Positions 24,926-35,760 of a stretch of 64,000 nt of DNA are shown here, one piece after another. This DNA is from Hippophae tibetana (Eukaryota > Streptophyta > Magnoliopsida > Rosales > Elaeagnaceae): assembly GCA_037013495.1 (NCBI GenBank), contig CM072807.1, positions 15,131,001 through 15,195,000 on the forward strand, given 5' to 3'. Within the stretch, counting starts at the first letter, position 1, and every line of letters begins with the position of its first letter. The notes below the pieces were generated by a model, which was not told the DNA's origin, ran no database searches, and saw only the letters and a list, made by a program, of their open reading frames with translations. The position numbers and the translations under genes were made by a program.

Positions 24926-25110
24926 AAAGAAATTCAAGTACAAATTGCAGGGCCTATCAACGGAAAATAAATTGCACGTGTCGAATGGATTATAGAAGGT
25001 AGGGTTCCTCTACAAACCATTCGAGCTATTATGCCAATTTCCATTTATTTAATAAACCAGTAAATATTGAGATTCCACAAATGGTACTTCCTACTACCAT
25101 ATTTGAAGCC
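24926..25110. pseudogene. Plastid DNA insert: rps3 fragment fused to petA fragment
   Basis: 24926-25030 (plus) closely matches the end part of plastid rps3 (ribosomal protein S3): frames give IQVQIAG-like, then AACGGAAAATAAATTGCACG, GTCGAATGGATTATAGAAGG and CCTCTACAAACCATTCGAGC. A GAA-to-TAA change creates a stop. From 25032 the sequence switches to plastid petA (cytochrome f), heme-site region: CCATTTATTTAATAAACC, then ATTGAGATTCCACAAATGGT, ending near GAAGCCATTGTT. rps3 and petA are not adjacent in normal plastomes, so the piece is a chimera. The origin of 25111-25250 is unclear. Confidence 0.75.
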
Positions 25111-25249
25111 ATTGTTATATTGGGAGAAAATGAGAATCCATACAAAATCAATGAAACTAAAGAGATCCGAGTGAATGGAATGGAAAAAACAAAGGATAAT
25201 AAATAAAAATAAAATAAATAAGCTTAAATCTAGGTGGGGTTGGGTCAAT

Positions 25250-25900
25250 TTTCTATAGGTTATATATTCACTTGTGTGACTTTCTTGATTACCTCTACAT
25301 AAGGAAAATTTAATTAATTCTTTATTTTATGTCTTATATCCTTGATAATATCATTTCTTTTGATGGAGAAGGGATCTACTTTCTTATATTTCTATGTCTA
25401 TAGGATAACCTCCATCTTGATAGTTCTTTAGCATTTTTAAACAATATCCACGATTCCGCTCGATTTGTAATTCAATACACAAATTAGTTGATTATGTTAG
25501 GTTAGCTATATGTTGTGTATTATCAATGATTTCTTTATTATTGATAGGAACTCTCTTGTTAAGACCCCGTGAATCAATTAAAACCTCAGATTTATACTAG
25601 AACCATGATGATTCAATAAAACCCTAGTTGTGGTTAATCAAGTTTGATGGATTATCCCTTTGAAAAAGAAAAATATTGATGGCCATCTTAGTGTCAAGGC
25701 TTAGCCTAATCCTTTGAGTTACAGGCCCTACCCTATCTCCATTGGATCTATTCCTGGGAATACCCTAAAAAAGAACCTTTCCTATCCCTAGTCGTTTACT
25801 CACATTGGACTTAATGCCCATATGGTTGGAGATTGTATTTTGCTTCTTCTATTTCTAATCTTTTGTAAGTCATGTTTTTCTCAGTTTTAACATCACATTA
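25250..25900. other. Unassigned insert between the RNase H copies
   Basis: No frame is recognisable. A stretch at about 25555-25640 (AGACCCCGTGAATCAATTAA and following) and one at about 25690-25800 are less AT-rich than their surroundings and may be more organellar DNA. I cannot place them. Confidence 0.3.
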
Positions 25901-25904
25901 ATAA

Positions 25905-26190
25905 TAATTGACCCATTGTTGTTATATTATTAATCGAACTTGCTTATAATCAATTGTAATATTAATACTTAAGAAATATCCTAAGTTTTATTATCAGTCT
26001 TGACAAAAAATCTTGAATTGATAACATATATTACAAATTTTTTATAGAATTTTTCATAACTAAATATTTCTTTTCATTACTATAATAATTTAATTATGGA
26101 CCCTGAAAAGATCTTGATGTGTATCTGCAAAGATATTTATCTTTGTTATTTATATTTCCTTTTAAAACTTCTTTTTAATATTCATTTAAA
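25905..26190 (-). pseudogene. Pararetroviral RNase H segment (copy 1)
   Basis: Minus strand gives SNEKKYLVMKNSIK, a one-base shift, then KFVIYVINSRFFVKTDNKT, the helix with the catalytic Glu and the strand with the catalytic TD motif of caulimovirid RNase H. It normally follows reverse transcriptase directly, as here. Broken by the shift and stops. Confidence 0.7.
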
Positions 26191-26398
26191 GCATCTATTT
26201 CTATTATTATTTTATCATTTGGATCTAAGTGGTATAAAATTTGGTAAGTTTTTTACTTGTACTTTTACCTTATCTATGTACTATGTTTCATGTTAGGTCC
26301 ATTTTCAAACATAATTTTTTTGAGTTTAGTTTGTAATGATTTTTGTATTTTTGTTAAATTTTTTATGTATACTTTGTATAAGTCAAGTATCCTAAGAA

Positions 26399-28220
26399 TC
26401 ATTGTAACTTATTTTTATCTTTGATTTTACCAGAAAATACTCTTACATTATTTAATATATGAGGTGAGAGATGATATTTTCCATCTTCTATTTCTAATCC
26501 TTTATAAGTCATGTTTTTCTCAATGTCTCTGTATTGGCTTTTTATGTATACAATACAATATCTGTTGATTTTATTTAGTGTTTTGTCTTTCTTTATGTAA
26601 GGTTGGTTATTACAGATCAGTAATGCACACACACATAGTTAGATACATTTTGTATGTGAGCATGTTTACACATACCATGAGATTGGTTTTCATAGTGTGC
26701 ATGTTAGTTTGAGTGCTAGTGTTATTGCTCGTGTTTTTTGTTTCATTTCGAGTATAGGTATTTATGGAAATAACTTGGCATTTTTGGAAATGAAAAAAAT
26801 ATGATTTCTTAGCACCTCGCCACTACTTCTTACCACCTCCCTTGGTAAGGTGATTGGTCAGGTATAATGCAAGGTGGCCGATCAATTTCTATAAATATCC
26901 CATATTTTTCTCTTTTCTTAACCCATTGATTTTAGTACCAAATTTTGCATTAAGAATTATGTATGTTTATTAAATAATTTTGAAGAGAATACATTTGAGT
27001 ATGGGTCAATTGTTGAGCTTAGTGATCAAATCATAAATTGTGTGCCTACATGGTTTGATTGTGTGTCTCCTATGTTGGATTTGACATTTATGATGGACTT
27101 TGTTTTCCTCAAGGTTGTGAGTAGTTACACTTATTGTTATTCATCAATGGTTACCAATCATACTTCATTGGGTGGTGTTGGCTATGGAGGAGAGTTAGAT
27201 GAGAGCTGGGTTTACATGTAGAACCAAGTTGTTACTAAAGTAACAATAGGAAGTTTGGATAGAGGTCCCAACTGATAAAGGTAATAGTGGTTTTATTTCT
27301 TTAACAATTGTAACTGTTTAGATATTAGTGAATTATTTGCTCCTAAGTGGTCACCTTAAACAACTCGAGAATATTACCAAATTGATATGGTTTCTATATA
27401 GGTCTACCTCGTTAATCGCTTGTTATGCATGCTCTATTGTTGTGTTAGTATAATATGATTTTAAGGTGTATGTTACAACATACTAAAAGCTTAAACTCTG
27501 ATTAGAAAACTTTTATATTCTTACTTGCTTTTTATTGAATATATTTAATATTTGTTGTTCAAAGTTAACTACTTTTCTGATATTATATTATTTGTGTTTC
27601 TGCTATGTTGTCTAGCTAAGTGTTTATTATTATATTTTTGCGAGTTAGGGTTGAGTCCTTAAAAGTCTCTATCTCCTTATCCTGCATGTTTTGGTTCACA
27701 GACTTTTTCTTTCTTGATACTTTTTTTTTTGAGCTATTACATCCTTTCTTTCTTATAGAACAAGTCCTTATTTCTTGCATTCTTATAAGATATTAATAAT
27801 ATCTAAGTAATGTTTTTCAATTCATTACTAAATACTAAAATATCATTGATATATACACAACAAATATCATGTAACCTTTGAAAGATATTATGCATTTGTC
27901 TTTGAAAAATACCTAGTGTTTATTTTAATCAAAACAATACAAATGTCCATGTTTTTTGTGGACAACTAAATTCTGTTAATCTTTATAGTTCTTCATCAAG
28001 TCTTATTTGCCAAAAATTCACTTTTATAATCAAAATTTGAGATTTTTTTTTCTTTTATTAATGATAATAATTCTTCTTTTTTGGGATAAAATATCCATCA
28101 TCAATGGCTTCTTTATTCAAGGCTTTGAATTTTATTACTATTCTCGTTTTACTTCTTTTTTTTCTCAGCTTGTTTTTCAACTAAAAATGCTGGACTTGAG
28201 TGATGTGAATTATTGAAAAT
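26399..28220 (-). pseudogene. Pararetroviral reverse transcriptase, interrupted
   Basis: The minus strand from about 28200 reads SSPAFLVEK, KTRIVIKFKALN and ISNFDYKSEFWQIRLDEE, the RT fingers with the first catalytic Asp intact. At about 27870-27840 the catalytic box reads YINDILVFS, with Asn where the first Asp of the pair is required. The thumb/connection appears only at 26530-26400 (GLEIEDGKYHLSPHIL, KIKDKNKLQ). The roughly 1 kb between (26640-27700) shows no RT and is probably an insertion. Several stops occur. Confidence 0.8.
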
Positions 28221-28779
28221 TAAAAAAATTCTTGAATTTTTTTTCAAATTCATCTTTGCCTTCTAGGTACAAATCATTAGTTTTACTTTTATGACTTTGT
28301 TAGGATCGTTGAGTTTTATGTTTGCTATTATTTTAGACCTATTGATTTTAGAATCTAAAGGGTTTTCTGAACTTACTATTTGTAACAATTTTTTTATTCA
28401 TTTTAAGGATATATCTTCATGTATTTTTTTAAGAAAATTGTTTTGTTTCTCTTCTATGTCTAATAAAATGTTCTCTACATAAGGTTGTTTCTTTGTATCT
28501 ATCTCACTACTTTTTTGCTTTTTATGTTGTTGTATAAAAGTTAGGTTTGATACTTTAAAACTTTTCTTATATTTGACACGTAAATGATTTCACCATCTTA
28601 TGTTGTGAAACTTATTTTGTTTAAATATTGAGTAATGGTTAGTAAAGCTTTAGGAAGTTTTTTCTTATTAATAAATCAATTCTTGTTTCTTGTTAATATA
28701 TTGTAGGAATATGAAAATTTTCTCCTCATATCATTATGTCTGTATCTTTTAAGAATTTATTAAGATTTATTGTATTATT

Positions 28780-28930
28780 GTTAGCAATTCTTAAAATTAA
28801 ATCATTTGATGCTTCTTTTCAAAGTTCTTATAGGAATACATATTTATTAGCTACACATATACTAGCTACTATGTCTATATATACATGTAATGATAATTTG
28901 TGTAACCATTAAAGTTTAATCCTATTTTAA
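28780..28930 (-). pseudogene. Pararetroviral aspartic protease site, damaged
   Basis: Minus strand reads YMYIDIVASICVANKYV at about 28900-28850. The retropepsin triad DTG is expected at D-I-V, so two of three triad residues are changed. It lies between the coat-protein zinc finger and RT, where caulimovirids carry the protease that matures the polyprotein. Confidence 0.65.
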
Positions 28931-29159
28931 TGTAAGTATTTTTTGGATTTGTAATACTATACAAGTCATTCATCATCTGAAGAATATTTGAATTTTGAGT
29001 CAGTGATTTCTTCCTCACTTTCATCTAATAGATAAATACTACAAGCATCATCTATATTTGATTCATCTATTGGTTTTAATTCCATTTTAAAAGCTTATTC
29101 AAATATTTTCTCATTATGTGGAAATTCATTTTTAAATTATCATTTATGTTGAAGATTGT

Positions 29160-29910
29160 TAGGACATTCATTAGCATAATAACCTTTTTCATTACAAATC
29201 TAAAATCTGTATTTTTTTCTTGATGGGTAATAATATTTTTCTAGTGGCTTATATATATTTTTTCCTAAAATATGTTTTTCATAAGGTTCATTGTTATACA
29301 CTCTCCTTTTGAAACTCTTATTTTCTAAATCTATATCTTTTGAATTTTGTTTCATTTTTATACTTGTAATACTATTGTTTATAAATTTTTTTAGTACATC
29401 CATATTTTCATAGCATCCTAAAATCTCTTGAATCGCAACAGATTATATCATTTCATCTTATTTGTTTATATTCTTTTCTTTCTTGACATTAAATGAATAT
29501 CTAGTTCTTAAGAGTTTGTATTCCTCCTTCTAAGATGTCTAGTATATTTTCTCTATTCCTTTTATTCCATCCTTATGTTATAGTTTTATGTAATGTTTCA
29601 AGTAATCGCTAGACATTTTCTTATAAGTTTCTTGTATATAGGTTGGTAACTTGTGATAATGCATTTCATATTCATAAATAAAGAAATCTATATAACGCAT
29701 GTCACATATTTTCATATTTGTTAAATGACGTTTGCCTTCCTCAATTTCATAATCATTGAATTCAATAATATGTCTACCTCTGTCTTTTCTAATAAATTCC
29801 TTGTATATTTCATTTACTATAGTATCTAAGTATTATTTACCTGTGAGAGCATTCCTCTACATTTGTAAATATTGTTGTTTTGTTACATTTATAAACCAAA
29901 TTTTAATATT
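29160..29910 (-). pseudogene. Pararetroviral coat-protein C-terminal region with zinc finger
   Basis: The frame at 29403-29200 is Lys/Asn-rich and ends SRKKYRF, followed at 29213-29166 by a stop and ICNEKGYYANECPN. This is the C-x2-C-x4-H-x4-C RNA-binding finger of caulimovirid coat proteins. Here the first Cys position reads Phe and the His position reads Tyr, so it could not bind zinc normally. Upstream (about 29560-29670) is PTYIQETYKKMSSDYLKHYI, fitting the conserved end of the capsid core. Confidence 0.7.
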
Positions 29911-31900
29911 TTTTGTCATTTTGTGAGCTACTAGAACTCTACAAGTTGAAGGGTTTGATTGTATGGTTTGAGAAATTTTTATGATTACACTCATATCAAT
30001 AGACATTCATCTAATGGTTTGTTACTATCTCTCAAGCAATATAAATCTAAAAGATCAGATCTATCATTTTTATGAAGTTTGAATTCTGGTAAAACATTAC
30101 ATCTTATTTTTCAATGTAATCATTCATCCATTTTAGGTTGTTTTTTTTATTCTATAAGGAAGATCAACTTCTTCTGGTCTTTGCTTGTTAGTTTCTTCCT
30201 TATGTGGTTCAGATCTTCCTTCTTGATGAGGAATTGATAATGAAATAGGCCTAATGTAATTTTTTGGTGTTTTATTTTCTGGTTTAATATTAGTTTCAGT
30301 AATTATTGTCATATTATATTTCTCTTCATTTGTAAAAAGTTTTTATTCATAATATTTCGAGTTCTTCATCTGTTAGGGTTAACAGACTAACTAATTTTTC
30401 TATGTCCATATTTTTAGGGTTCATAAATTATTCTTCTAATTTTTTTCTATATATCATTAAATTGGAGTTATAATTTTTTTTATCTTTAGGTTTTCCTCAT
30501 TTTTTCTTTTCTTATTCTTAGATATTTATGCAACTGATCTTTTAGGTGGTTTTAATCTTACAAATAGATCAAACTTACAACATATGATTTCATTGTCTCT
30601 AGATATATTATTTATATCCATTCTTAATTTTTTAAATTTATTATGTATGTCTTATTGTAATTTTTTATTATAACAATATTCTTTTATTTTTTTAGAAATT
30701 ATTTTTGTGTTTCATTTATGCCTTGTAAGGACTTAATGTTTGATTCTTGTGATATATTCATTTTTTCTGCTAAAATAATAAAATCTTTCATTATTGTTAT
30801 TTGGTTTTTTGAGAGCATTAAAATCTAATTCTATATCACGTAGTTTGTTTTTCAATATTGTTTGGATGCATCATTTTCTTCCTAACATTATATCATAGAC
30901 TAATGCTTTTATTATTTTAACTTCTTATTTTAGATCTATAACATCTTTTTCTTTGTTAGATGTTTTTTCTTTGGGATTTATAAATGTAAACCTCAAGAAT
31001 GAACTTTTTCTTCTGGGTATAAATGGATTTTTTTAACATCTAAGTTTCATTCTTTTGGTATTTTAAAGTTGATTAATATTTCTAGTTTTATTATTTGTTC
31101 AATTTCTTGAAATTTTTTATTAATTTATTTTATTAATATATTGAACTATTATGTCTATTTGTTAATAAATATTCTACTATATAATATACTATAAGTAGAT
31201 GATATCCTTTTTTAATTAAATCTCATCTTTCGAATTCATAGATTAAACTTAATACTTGGTTCAAGTTCTTATCATTAATATTAATGGAAAACTTAAAGTA
31301 TGTTACAAATTTTAATTTTTGGTATCCTAGGTTTTCATTGATCATTTAATAAAACACCTTTTTTATTTATTATTCTATTGTTTGACAATACTAGTGTTAT
31401 TGGTGTATCAATTCATTTTCTAAAATATGTTTTTATTAATATTTAGATTACTTTGAAATGGATGTATCCAATTTTTCCTTTATCTTTTAGATAAATTTTT
31501 AATATTTTTTTCACAATAGTTTTTTATCAATTAATGATACATTACACATTTTTTATGTTTGTAATATTAATACCAATTTCTTTATTTTTTATTTCATAAT
31601 AAATTATATCTTTTATTGGAAATATTTTCCTTATTCTTGAGAATAATAAATCTTTAACACATCTTGCTATTTTATATTTCTTCAAATAAATTTTTGCTAA
31701 TTATCATATCTTGTGAGAAAAATCTTGAGATGTGTGTTTCTATTTTGTTTATTTCTTAATTTTCTATTATTTCTTCAATTTTAAGGATAATGTAAAAAAA
31801 CAGTTTATTTATAAGGTTTATAAATTTGTCTTTTATTTTGAAATGAAGATGACTATAAATATCATATATTTATTTTAAAAGTGACGCTTAGATTTTGTAC
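29911..31900 (-). pseudogene. Upstream coding remnant of the pararetrovirus (function not assigned)
   Basis: Long T-rich plus strand, i.e. A/Lys-rich on the minus strand, of the same base composition as the viral ORFs below it. Frames are short and I could not recognise the movement-protein motif expected there. The left and right limits are set by composition only. Confidence 0.35.
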
Positions 31901-32285
31901 TTATTTTTCATAACAGTTTAGTACTATTATTTTGAAAAAGTGTCTACACGATAACAAATAACTATTTTTTATATGTTTTTATTTAATTGATTATTTTTTA
32001 ATTTATTTGTGTTCAATTCTTTCGATTACAATTTATTTAAAACAATATTTATCTAATAAAAAATTACCTTTTTTCTTATTATGTCACTTTTTAAAAACAA
32101 TTATAATAATAAGACTAAATTGTTATAAAAAATAAGAACATGACTTAAGCATTATTTTTGTAATAAATAAGAGACCTTGTGAATATTTGTTTTCTATTTT
32201 ACGAGGGCTAACAAATTTTTATTTTTATTTTATAAATTTTTTAAAAGATATGAAATATTTATTTTGTTTTGAGACGTTGGATGTG

Positions 32286-32290
32286 AATAG
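32286..32290. repeat. Target-site duplication AATAG (left)
   Basis: AATAG directly before the copia LTR. The identical AATAG follows the other LTR at 40987-40991. A 5-bp duplication is what copia integrase makes. Confidence 0.85.
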
Positions 32291-32526
32291 TGACAAAATA
32301 TTGTGTTTTATGTTAATTATCAATAAATTTCATATATTTCTGTTAATCCTTTCTATACAAGAGTGATGATATATGTATACTAAGGAAACAAAAACCCTAA
32401 CCCTAGCAGCTGTTGTACACCCATACTTTCCCTGTTCCACTAAACATTGTTGTCTGTCATTTCCCTACTCCACTAACATTGTTGTCTACCATAATTCTGC
32501 AGCATGCGCCATAGCACACGCCAACA
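32291..32526 (-). mobile_element. 3' LTR of copia element 1
   Basis: 236 bp, ends TGACAAAATATTGTG and CACGCCAACA on the plus strand (TGTTGGCG...TTTGTCA on the coding strand). It matches 40769-40986, with CCCTAACCCTAG, the CACTAACATTG repeats and GTCTGCCAT shared. Confidence 0.9.
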
Positions 32527-32538
32527 CTCCCCCTTAAG
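32527..32538 (-). other. Polypurine tract of copia element 1
   Basis: CTCCCCCTTAAG on the plus strand, i.e. AAGGGGGAG on the coding strand, directly against the 3' LTR. It primes plus-strand DNA synthesis. Confidence 0.85.
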
Positions 32539-32592
32539 TTGGTGCATATATATCTTTTATGCCCAACTTGTCAAGTGAGTTGTAGAAGTTCT

Positions 32593-32990
32593 TTATAGAC
32601 ACAGATTATGTTTGATGAAGTTCTGATCCACTTCAACATGCTTCGTGCGATCATGTTGAAATGGATTGTGGGAGATGGCAATGGCTTCCTTGTTATCACA
32701 AAATAAGTTCATTTCAGAGTTAGGAGCAACCCCAATCTCAGTTAGAAGTTTTTTCAACCATAGGAGCTCACATATTCCCTTGACCATTCCTCGAAATTCA
32801 ACTTCAGTGCTAGACAAGGAAACTATCTTTTTATTTCTTACTCTTCCATGTAACAAGATTACCTCCCACAAAAGTAAAGTACCTAGTAGTAGATTTCCTA
32901 TCCTTAATATTCCGTGTCCAGTCCGAATCTGTATATCCAATAACTTTCAATTGACCATTCTTTGAAAATATAAGTCCTTTCCTAGGGGGA
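32593..32990 (-). pseudogene. Copia element 1 RNase H
   Basis: Reads VSLSSTEVEFRGMVKGICEL, LWLKKLLTEIG, LFCDNKEAIAISHNP and HDRTKHVEVDQNFIK, the last three blocks of copia RNase H with catalytic Glu and Asp present. The first block (GYTDSD) is shifted out of frame at about 32940. Confidence 0.85.
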
Positions 32991-33137
32991 TTTTAAATAA
33001 TGAAGTATTCGCATGACGACATCCATATGGTCTTCACTTGGGCAGTGTATGAACTGACTCACGGCACTCACAACATAAGAAATATTAGGTCGAGTATGAG
33101 ATAAATATATGAGTTTACCCACTGACCGTTGATATCT

Positions 33138-33670
33138 CTATTTATCTGTTGGTACTTGGTCCACATATTCTCCAAGTTTGTGATTTTGTACAATTGGAAT
33201 ATCGACAGGTTTACAATGTAATAATCCTACCTCTGCCAGTAGGTCTAGAGTATATTTCCTTTGGGAAAGAAATATGCCTTGTTTTGATCTTGTTACCTTA
33301 ATGCCTAAGAAGTACTTGAGCCCTCCTAAGTTCTTCATTTCAAACTCCTTTGACATTTGTTCTTGGAGCCTAGATATTTCTTCTTCATCATCCCCTGTAA
33401 TGATCATGTCATCTACATAGACTATGAAGGCTATTATTTTTCCCAGACGATGTTTTAGGAAGAGAGTGGTTAGAGTTGTTTTGTTGAAACCTATATTTTC
33501 TCATTGTTGAACTCAACCTGCCAAACTATGCTCAAGGTGATTGTTTTAGTCCATATAATGCTCGCTGTAATCTACATGTAGTTTCTTTTCCTAATGTAAC
33601 AGTATATCCTGGTAGGATATCCATGTAAATCTCTTCTTTAAGATCACCATAAAGGAAGGCATTTTTTTAC
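33138..33670 (-). pseudogene. Copia element 1 reverse transcriptase
   Basis: FIVYVDDMIITGDDEEEISR with intact YVDD at about 33420-33405, then KNLGGLKYFLGIKV and ISLSQRKYTLDLL-type sequence. The upstream part (MDILPGYTV-like, then [11 protein letters not shown]-like) is broken by shifts at about 33480-33560. Confidence 0.85.
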
Positions 33671-34440
33671 GTCAATTTGGTACAATGGCCAATCTAAATT
33701 TGTTGCAAGAGATAATAAAACTCTAACCGTTTTTAGTTTAGCCACATGTGAGAAAGTTCCCTGATAATCTATACCATGCTTATGTATACACCCCTTTGCT
33801 ACTAGCCTCGCCTTGTATCAATCAATTGGCCCATCTGCTTTATACTTAATAGAGAAAATCCACTTGCATCCTACCATCTTCCTCCCTTGAAGCAACACGC
33901 TTAATACCCATGTGTTATTCTTCTACAATGCCTCAAATTCTTCTTTTATAGCTTGAGCCCAATTAGGATCAAATAAGACTTCTTTAACACTATTTGGAAT
34001 TTGACATGAAGAGAGTATTTGTGCAAACAACTTGATCGGTTTTGATAACCCTTGAGTAGATACATAATTAGCTATTGGATACTTGGATTGTCATTCTTAT
34101 CTGTTTAGAAAGTATTGATTTGGAGGTTTGCCTCGATTGTCGGAAAGGTAGAACATAACCAACAGATGTATCTATAGCATTAGTTTGTAAAGGTGTGATA
34201 GGATGGATTATCTTATGAGTATTCTCATTAAGAGGATCATTGGCTACTAGAGAGTGGAGGGGTCCATCAACCACTACATCTTTTGGAGATTCAGTCACTA
34301 GTTCAGCTTCAGTTCTTAGAAGTTCAAGTTCGGGTCTAGGTACTAGCTCATCCATATTGTTGGCATTATCCGAGTATGTCGGATTGTTACTAATATCTAA
34401 CACTTCAACATCAAACCAATTTCGTTCTTCACCATAACTC
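33671..34440 (-). pseudogene. Copia element 1 integrase-RT linker
   Basis: Acidic, Pro/Ser-rich linker (34403-34068: PRPELELLRTEAELV) leading to WIFSIKYKADGPIDRYKARL-type sequence at about 33790-33870. Copia RT normally begins here. Several shifts. Confidence 0.7.
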
Positions 34441-35330
34441 TCCCCCTGAAGAGGGAAATTGGATATTGGTGATGGGAAAAAATATTCAGATTATAGGAAA
34501 GTGACATCCATGGTAATGTAGGTTCTTTTAGTAATAGGATCGTAGCATAAGTATCCTTTTTTTGTATGCCATCCCCCAAAAATACACATCGGATAGCACA
34601 TGGATCCAACTTAGTTTGTTGATTTTTATGGAGGTGGATAAAAACAACACATCCAAAAATTCGGAGGAAGCATGAAAATAGTAGGAAAGAAAACATGATC
34701 AGATAACACCTTTAATGGAGTTTGAAATTTTAAGGTTTTTGTGGGCATACAGTTTAGTAGATACACAGCTATAGTAACAGCATCACTCCAATATCTACTA
34801 AGCATATATGCATTGATTAGTAAGGCCCAGGTAGTTTCTAAAATATGCCTATTCTTCCTCTCTACAGTCTCATTCTATTATGGGGTTTGTGAACACGAGG
34901 TTTCATGGAGAATACCATGGTTGTCCAAGTATGTCTGAAATTGTTAATTACCATATTCCCCCTATTATTAGACCGAAGGATCTTAATTTTTTCAAATTTT
35001 TTTGTCTGAGTCATGGTGTGAAACGTAGAAAATACTTCATCTTTATGTTTGATAAGGTAAAGCCATATCATTTGTGTACAATCATCAACAAAGATTATAA
35101 ACCAACGATCACCCGACGACGTAGTGACATGGGAAGGTCCCCAAACATCAAAATGTACTAAAGAAAAAAGAATCATATTTTTATGCATGCTCATGGGATA
35201 AGATGCCCTATAACTTTTGGCGAAGATACACATATCACATTTGAAAATAAGCCAGGTAATAAGTGCCTCAAATACCCAAATGATGGATGCCCAAAGTGAC
35301 GAGGACATAACCAAATATGTCGTTCCTTGT
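34441..35330 (-). pseudogene. Copia element 1 integrase
   Basis: 35300-35230 gives HFGHPSFGYLRHLLPGL and CDMCIFAKSYRASYP, the HHCC zinc domain. Then come LVHFDVWGPSHVTTS (first catalytic Asp) and WFIIFVDDCTQMIWLYLIK. The second catalytic block reads RSNNRGNMV, with Asn where Asp is expected. The C-terminal part, FGCVVFIHLHKNQQTKLDP, is at 34650-34600. Frames change several times. Confidence 0.85.
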
Positions 35331-35397
35331 TACTAACCATGTGTTGCATGTGATTGGCTCTTCCTAAACTAAGGCCATCCACGTAATATAAACCTCA

Positions 35398-35760
35398 TCA
35401 CTTAGTACCACGCCCAATGATCTCCTTGGTGAGAATATCCCAAAGAAGACAAAAAGTAGAACACATCAATACTACATAGTTAAGATCTAAAGTAACTTGA
35501 CTTACAGACATTACTCTATTTGAAAGGGAGGGTACAAGTAATGTATTAGATAATGATAATGAAGGAGATAATGTCACTATTCCAGCCCCTATAACGGGAT
35601 AAGTGACCCCGTTGGTATTGGCAACACAGCTATATCTCAGTTGGGTTCTATTAGAGAGATCCTTTGGGTCAAATGTCATATGGTCTGTAGCTCCAGAGTT
35701 AAGAATCCAATCCTCATTATCATTATGAGTAGAGATGTGAAATGCTTTACTTGAAGTACC
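35398..35760 (-). pseudogene. Copia element 1 aspartic protease
   Basis: Reads EDWILNSGATDHMTFD. The catalytic D-S-G triad is N-S-G, an inactivating change. GAGIVTLSPSLSLSNTLLVP and SVSQVTLDLNY follow as in other copia proteases. It is cut at 35761 by copy C. Confidence 0.85.

Larger units (their letters stand above)
17990..31900 (-). mobile_element. Endogenous pararetrovirus (Caulimoviridae), degraded and interrupted
   Basis: In minus-strand order (high to low coordinate) I read a coat-protein zinc-finger region (about 29900-29160), a retropepsin-like site (about 28870), reverse transcriptase (28215-26400), RNase H (twice, about 26130 and 24420), and then an ORF with a viroplasmin-like domain (19225-17990). 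This gene order and the motifs are those of plant caulimovirids, not of LTR retrotransposons; no LTR flanks it. Stops and frameshifts occur throughout. The interruptions are TGATGAG copy B (19386-23971), plastid fragments (24926-25110), and probably about 1 kb inside RT. The genus is not determined. A viroplasmin-type ORF after pol would fit caulimo-, soymo-, cavemo- or solendovirus-like relatives. Confidence 0.75.
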
